A stretch of DNA of 64,000 bases, from assembly GCF_025698545.1 (NCBI RefSeq), contig NC_068577.1, forward strand, positions 44,409,250 through 44,473,249, written 5' to 3'. Shown piece after piece: positions 60,788 to 64,000 of this stretch. The notes below the pieces were generated by a model. The model was not told the origin of the DNA, did not search any database, and saw only the letters and a list, made by a program, of their open reading frames with translations. The stretch comes from Gossypium raimondii (lineage: Eukaryota; Streptophyta; Magnoliopsida; Malvales; Malvaceae). Positions within the stretch are counted from its first letter, which is position 1. Every line of letters begins with the position of its first letter. Position numbers and translations under genes: made by a program.

Positions 60788-61476
60788 AAAGCAGTTGACG
60801 GGCCACCAAAAATAGATTATGCTTAAAAGTGCAAATGATGTGCCAAACCAGATTATGCTTAAATATGCAATTCATAAATCTCTCAACTGAAGAAACTCAT
60901 ATGCTTAACTGATGTGCCAAACTAGATTATGAATAATGTCTTTTTCAAAATCAACAATCAGAAAACCCTATACATAGAGAAGACTATTTCACTTCAGAAA
61001 ACCCTAAAATTCATCCAACACCGTCAAGAAAGCAATGTGCGCATTCCCAATATAAAAGAAATGAAAGCATTACAGTACCTTGACAACGATGAAGACAAAT
61101 GAAAGCCCCGAACAAACCCTATACACATAGAAGACGATTTCAGTTCATTCAACGGGTCATCATCAAATTACAAACAACAAATTTAACAAAAACAAGAAAA
61201 TGCAAACTTTAAATACGCAAAATAAAGAAATTGAACCTTAAATACTGATTCACCAAAAAAAGAATCCGACTGCCACATTCTTCGTCTTCTCTGTGTGGGT
61301 TATGTAAGTTTGCAAGAAATCGAAAAACTAAAGTTTTTCCTTGTAACTAAAAAAACCAATCGAGGAATCGGGGGTAAGAAATCGACGAAGTGCTCTCTTT
61401 GGCTCTGACTGATTAGGGATTTTAATAGATGGGGGATTTAGGGCTGGGGGCGAGGAATTAGGAGAAAGAACCTGAT

Positions 61477-62210
61477 TTATGTTAAAAACGACGTCGTTTT
61501 CTATTTTAACATTTGCGGCGCTTACAAAAAAATGCCACTAGTTTCACAACTTTTACGGCGTTTTGATAAAAAACGCCACTAACATTTAACTCGTCAACGA
61601 AGCGGTGCCGTTTTGTTTAATTTTTAATATGTTATTTGCGGCGTTTTAAGAACAAACACCGCTAGTATTTAGATTTTGTGGCGTTTTACATCGAATCGCT
61701 GCTACTGATTAACTTTCTATTAATATTATTTATGCTAAAAACGGCATTGTTTTCTATTTCAACATTTGCGGCACTTACGAAAAAACGCCACTAGTTTCAC
61801 AACTTTTGCGGCGTTTTGATAAGAAACGCCACTAACATTTAACTCATCAATGAAGCGGTGCCATTTTGTTTAATTTTTAATATGTTTTTTTCGGCGTTTT
61901 CTAAACAAACACCGCTAGTATTTAGATTTTGTGGCGTTTTACATGGAAATGCCGCTACTGATTAACTTTTTATTAATATTATTTATGTTTAAAACGGCGT
62001 CATTTTCTATTTTAACATTTGCGGCGTTTTGACAAAAAACACCACTAATATTTAACTCGTCAATGAAGCGGTGCCGTTTTGTTTAATTTTTTATATGTTT
62101 TTTGCGGCGTTTTCTGAACAAACGCTGCTAATATTTAGATTTTGTGGCGTTTTTACATGGAAACGTCGCTACTAATTAACTTTTTATTAATATTATTTAT
62201 AAATTTTCAA
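61477..62210 (+). repeat. Three 253-bp tandem repeats with GCGGCG motifs
   Basis: Copies begin near 61477, 61730 and 61983 (TTATG followed by an AAACGGCGTCGTTTT-type word). The third is shortened. Each carries paired motifs of the form TTTGCGGCGTTTT...AAACGCCACTA, related to the subterminal units of the same element. Confidence 0.85.
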
Positions 62211-62639
62211 ATTATTAATAGATTTATGAATTTCATACATTCTTCTAGACATTATTTTTAATTGATACATTAAAATGACATTATTAATATATATTATTAA
62301 TATTATTATTTAAAAATTTTATACAGATTTATTATTTTTAATTGTTAAAATTTTATAAATTTTATAAATCTTAGAGAGTCTATAATTTAAATATTATCAA
62401 TATTCAAAATTATTAATTATTTATGTTATTCAAATAATGTATTATAATTTTAAAATTATACTCTATTTTTAAGTGAATATATAAATGGTTAATGTAAATA
62501 ACATAATTAATTAATTTGTTTCATCATAACATATATGCCATTCTTCAATTAATAAACTAAGCATTCGTGTCACTTAGAACCCTAGTAACATAATAAGAAT
62601 TAAAAACAATAAATATTTGTAATTTTTTGAATTTGGTAT

Positions 62640-63165
62640 CAAAAAAGTAATTAAACCCTAAAACTCGTAACCTAAACACTAAATCCCAAAACCCAAAACC
62701 ATGCATTGTAAACCTTAAATTATAAATAGTAAACCGTAAACCATAAACATCAAGCCCTAAAACACTAAACTTTTATATCTTATAAGCCTTAAACACTAAC
62801 TTCTTAACACTAAACTGGCCTAAATCCCACCCCAAATCTTAAACCCCAAATCTTAAACCCTAAACCAAAAACACTAAACCTACATCATAAACCTTAAACT
62901 CAAAACTCTAATCCCAAAATAATAAACATTATATAATGATTAACCCTAAAACCTTAAACCATATACGATAAACTTTAAATTATAATAATCACTAAACCTT
63001 AATCACCAAACTCCCAAACCCTAAACCCAAAACACTAAACCTACATCATAAACCTTAAACTCAAAACTCTAATCCCAAAATAATAAACATTATATAATGA
63101 ACCCTAAAACCCTAAACCATATATGATAAACTTTAAATTATAATAACACCTAAACCCTAAAATTA
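62640..63165 (+). repeat. CCCTAAA-rich degenerate repeat with a 161-bp duplication
   Basis: Many TAAACCCTAAA/AAACCCTAA words in an AT-rich context. A segment beginning near 62870 (ACACTAAACCTACATCATAA) is repeated about 161 bp later near 63031. It resembles degenerate telomere-type repeat but has no regular 7-bp period. Confidence 0.7.
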
Positions 63166-63269
63166 TCATTTTTGCAGCTTTTTTTAATACAAGTAAACCT
63201 CAAGATAAGCGATGTCGTTTTATCAAACTTTCCGCCAAAGGTGAACACTAAACGAAGTCGTACTACACA

Positions 63270-63620
63270 ACTTTTTGCGGTGCTTTCTCAAAAACTCCGC
63301 TAAAGCCCTGAGCATTAGCGGCGCTTACTCAAAAACGCCGCTAAATCCCTGAGCATTAGCAGCGCTTACTCAAAAACGCCGCTAAAGCCCTGAGAATTAG
63401 CGGCGCTTTCCTAAAAACGCCGCTAAAGCCCTGAGTATTAGCGGCGCTTTCCTAAAAACGCCGCTAAAGCCCCGAAAGCTCAGAAAACGGCGTTGTTGGG
63501 CTTAGGTTTTTTGCGGCGCTTTTTGGAAAACGCCGCTAATGCTTATTTTTTAGCGACGTTTTCCAAAAAGCGAGCTAATACTCGATCTTTAGCGGCGTTT
63601 GGACTAAAAACGCCACTAAA
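63270..63620. repeat. CACTA right subterminal repeat array
   Basis: A unit of the type TTAGCGGCGCTT(T/A)C(T)CAAAAACGCCGCTAAAGCCCTGAG recurs about every 50 bp, five or six times, followed by inverted TTAGCGGCGTTTTT. It mirrors the array at the left end. Confidence 0.88.
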
Positions 63621-63642
63621 AGCCTGTTTTGGTGTAGTGAAT

Positions 63643-64000
63643 GTAATAGGCTTCTAAGGTGATGGTTCCATCCCTACACGACAGATGAAATGTGTAGGTC
63701 TCCAAACGCCATCGCATCACCGTGAACTCAAACATACCTTAAAACTATCACAATGTCTACCTCGAACACAAATAAATTTTTCTTCCAAATTTCCAACACC
63801 AACACACAAAAAGAAAAACAATTTTTAAATGGAAAAAAAATCCTACAAGGCACAGTTTTAGCTCCATGGTTGCCACTTCAGCAGAAAATGCTTCCTACAG
63901 GACGTGTTTTCAGTTTTTCTCTCCAAAATCAGCCTATTTCCTTAAATTTGAAGAAAACGGCCTGAATCCATAATTAACTTTTAAAATCAGTCTTTTTATC
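63643..64000. mobile_element. MULE terminal region, cut by the window edge
   Basis: 63840-63990 (CTTCCTACAGGACGTGTTTTCAG, CTCTCCAAAATCAGCCTATTTCCTTAAATTTG) is an inverted, diverged match to 51050-51120 (CCGATTTTGGAGAGAG, GTAGGACGCGC near 51160). It may be the right end of the third PMD/MULE copy, with the LTR set and the CACTA element inserted inside it. Confidence 0.5.

Larger units (their letters stand above)
58201..63639. mobile_element. CACTA (En/Spm-type) non-autonomous element with captured exons, 5439 bp
   Basis: The ends are CACTACACCAAAAGAGG (58201) and, reversed, CACTACACCAAAACAGG (63639). Both continue as inverted TTTTTAGTGGCGTTTTT. They are flanked by the 3-bp duplication AAT at 58198-58200 and 63640-63642. 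No transposase was recognised. Subterminal GCGGCG-rich repeats occupy both ends, and the middle carries segments of host genes on the minus strand. All features expected of a CACTA derivative are seen directly. Confidence 0.92.

Noticed and set aside
62640..63165. CCCTAAA-rich tract as an interstitial telomere
   Set aside because: There is no regular 7-bp period; the words are scattered and the tract is partly made by a 161-bp duplication inside the CACTA element.
1..64000. tRNA, rRNA or endogenous virus sequences
   Set aside because: I looked for tRNA-like A/B boxes in fold-able context, conserved rRNA words and pararetrovirus motifs while reading, and saw none that I could support.

Overview
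This is a 64 kb piece of a plant nuclear chromosome. Plant features include genes with GT-AG introns, a DYW-type PPR gene, a DUF3537 gene, plastid DNA pasted into the nucleus, and LTR, LINE, MULE, hAT and CACTA elements. The LTRs have the look of cotton (Gossypium, Malvaceae) LTRs: termini such as TGTAAYA...TRTTACA and internal ACACGGCCGTGTG-type palindromes. The genus is inferred from memory of such repeats; I could not search a database.

Only four host genes are supported. They are a three-exon GDSL esterase/lipase (7804-9925, +), a two-exon SWIB-domain protein (10717-11775, -), an intronless 944-residue PPR protein with a DYW domain (27045-29879, -), and a four-exon DUF3537 membrane protein (31264-33223, -). 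A plastid ndhC/ndhK fragment (about 30663-31085) lies between the last two.

Most of the rest is transposable elements, many with target-site duplications (TSDs) I could read. 1-5307: a solo LTR (1258-4232) inside an older LTR. 12650-18464: a deleted MULE, an LTR remnant and a minus-strand solo LTR. 18834-24576: a LINE with a 17-bp TSD, directly next to a MULE-type MITE (24591-25485). About 33608-43302: a large MULE carrying a decayed MuDR-like transposase gene and, on the other strand, a decayed plant mobile domain (PMD) gene; a solo LTR and a hAT MITE later landed in the PMD gene. 45594-50726: a Copia element that encodes only gag and a protease motif, with a solo LTR inside one of its own LTRs. 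51040-51900: another PMD/MULE end. 52607-57920: LTR within LTR within LTR. 58201-63639: a CACTA element bordered by CACTACACCAAAA ends and an AAT TSD.

The most interesting object is the CACTA element. On its minus strand it carries a piece of a pseudo-response-regulator receiver domain, a piece of an FKBP15-type prolyl isomerase, and a third exon-like segment I cannot name. Its two ends are packed with an inverted GCGGCG-rich motif. The second most interesting is the MULE/PMD element, which appears here in at least three states of decay.
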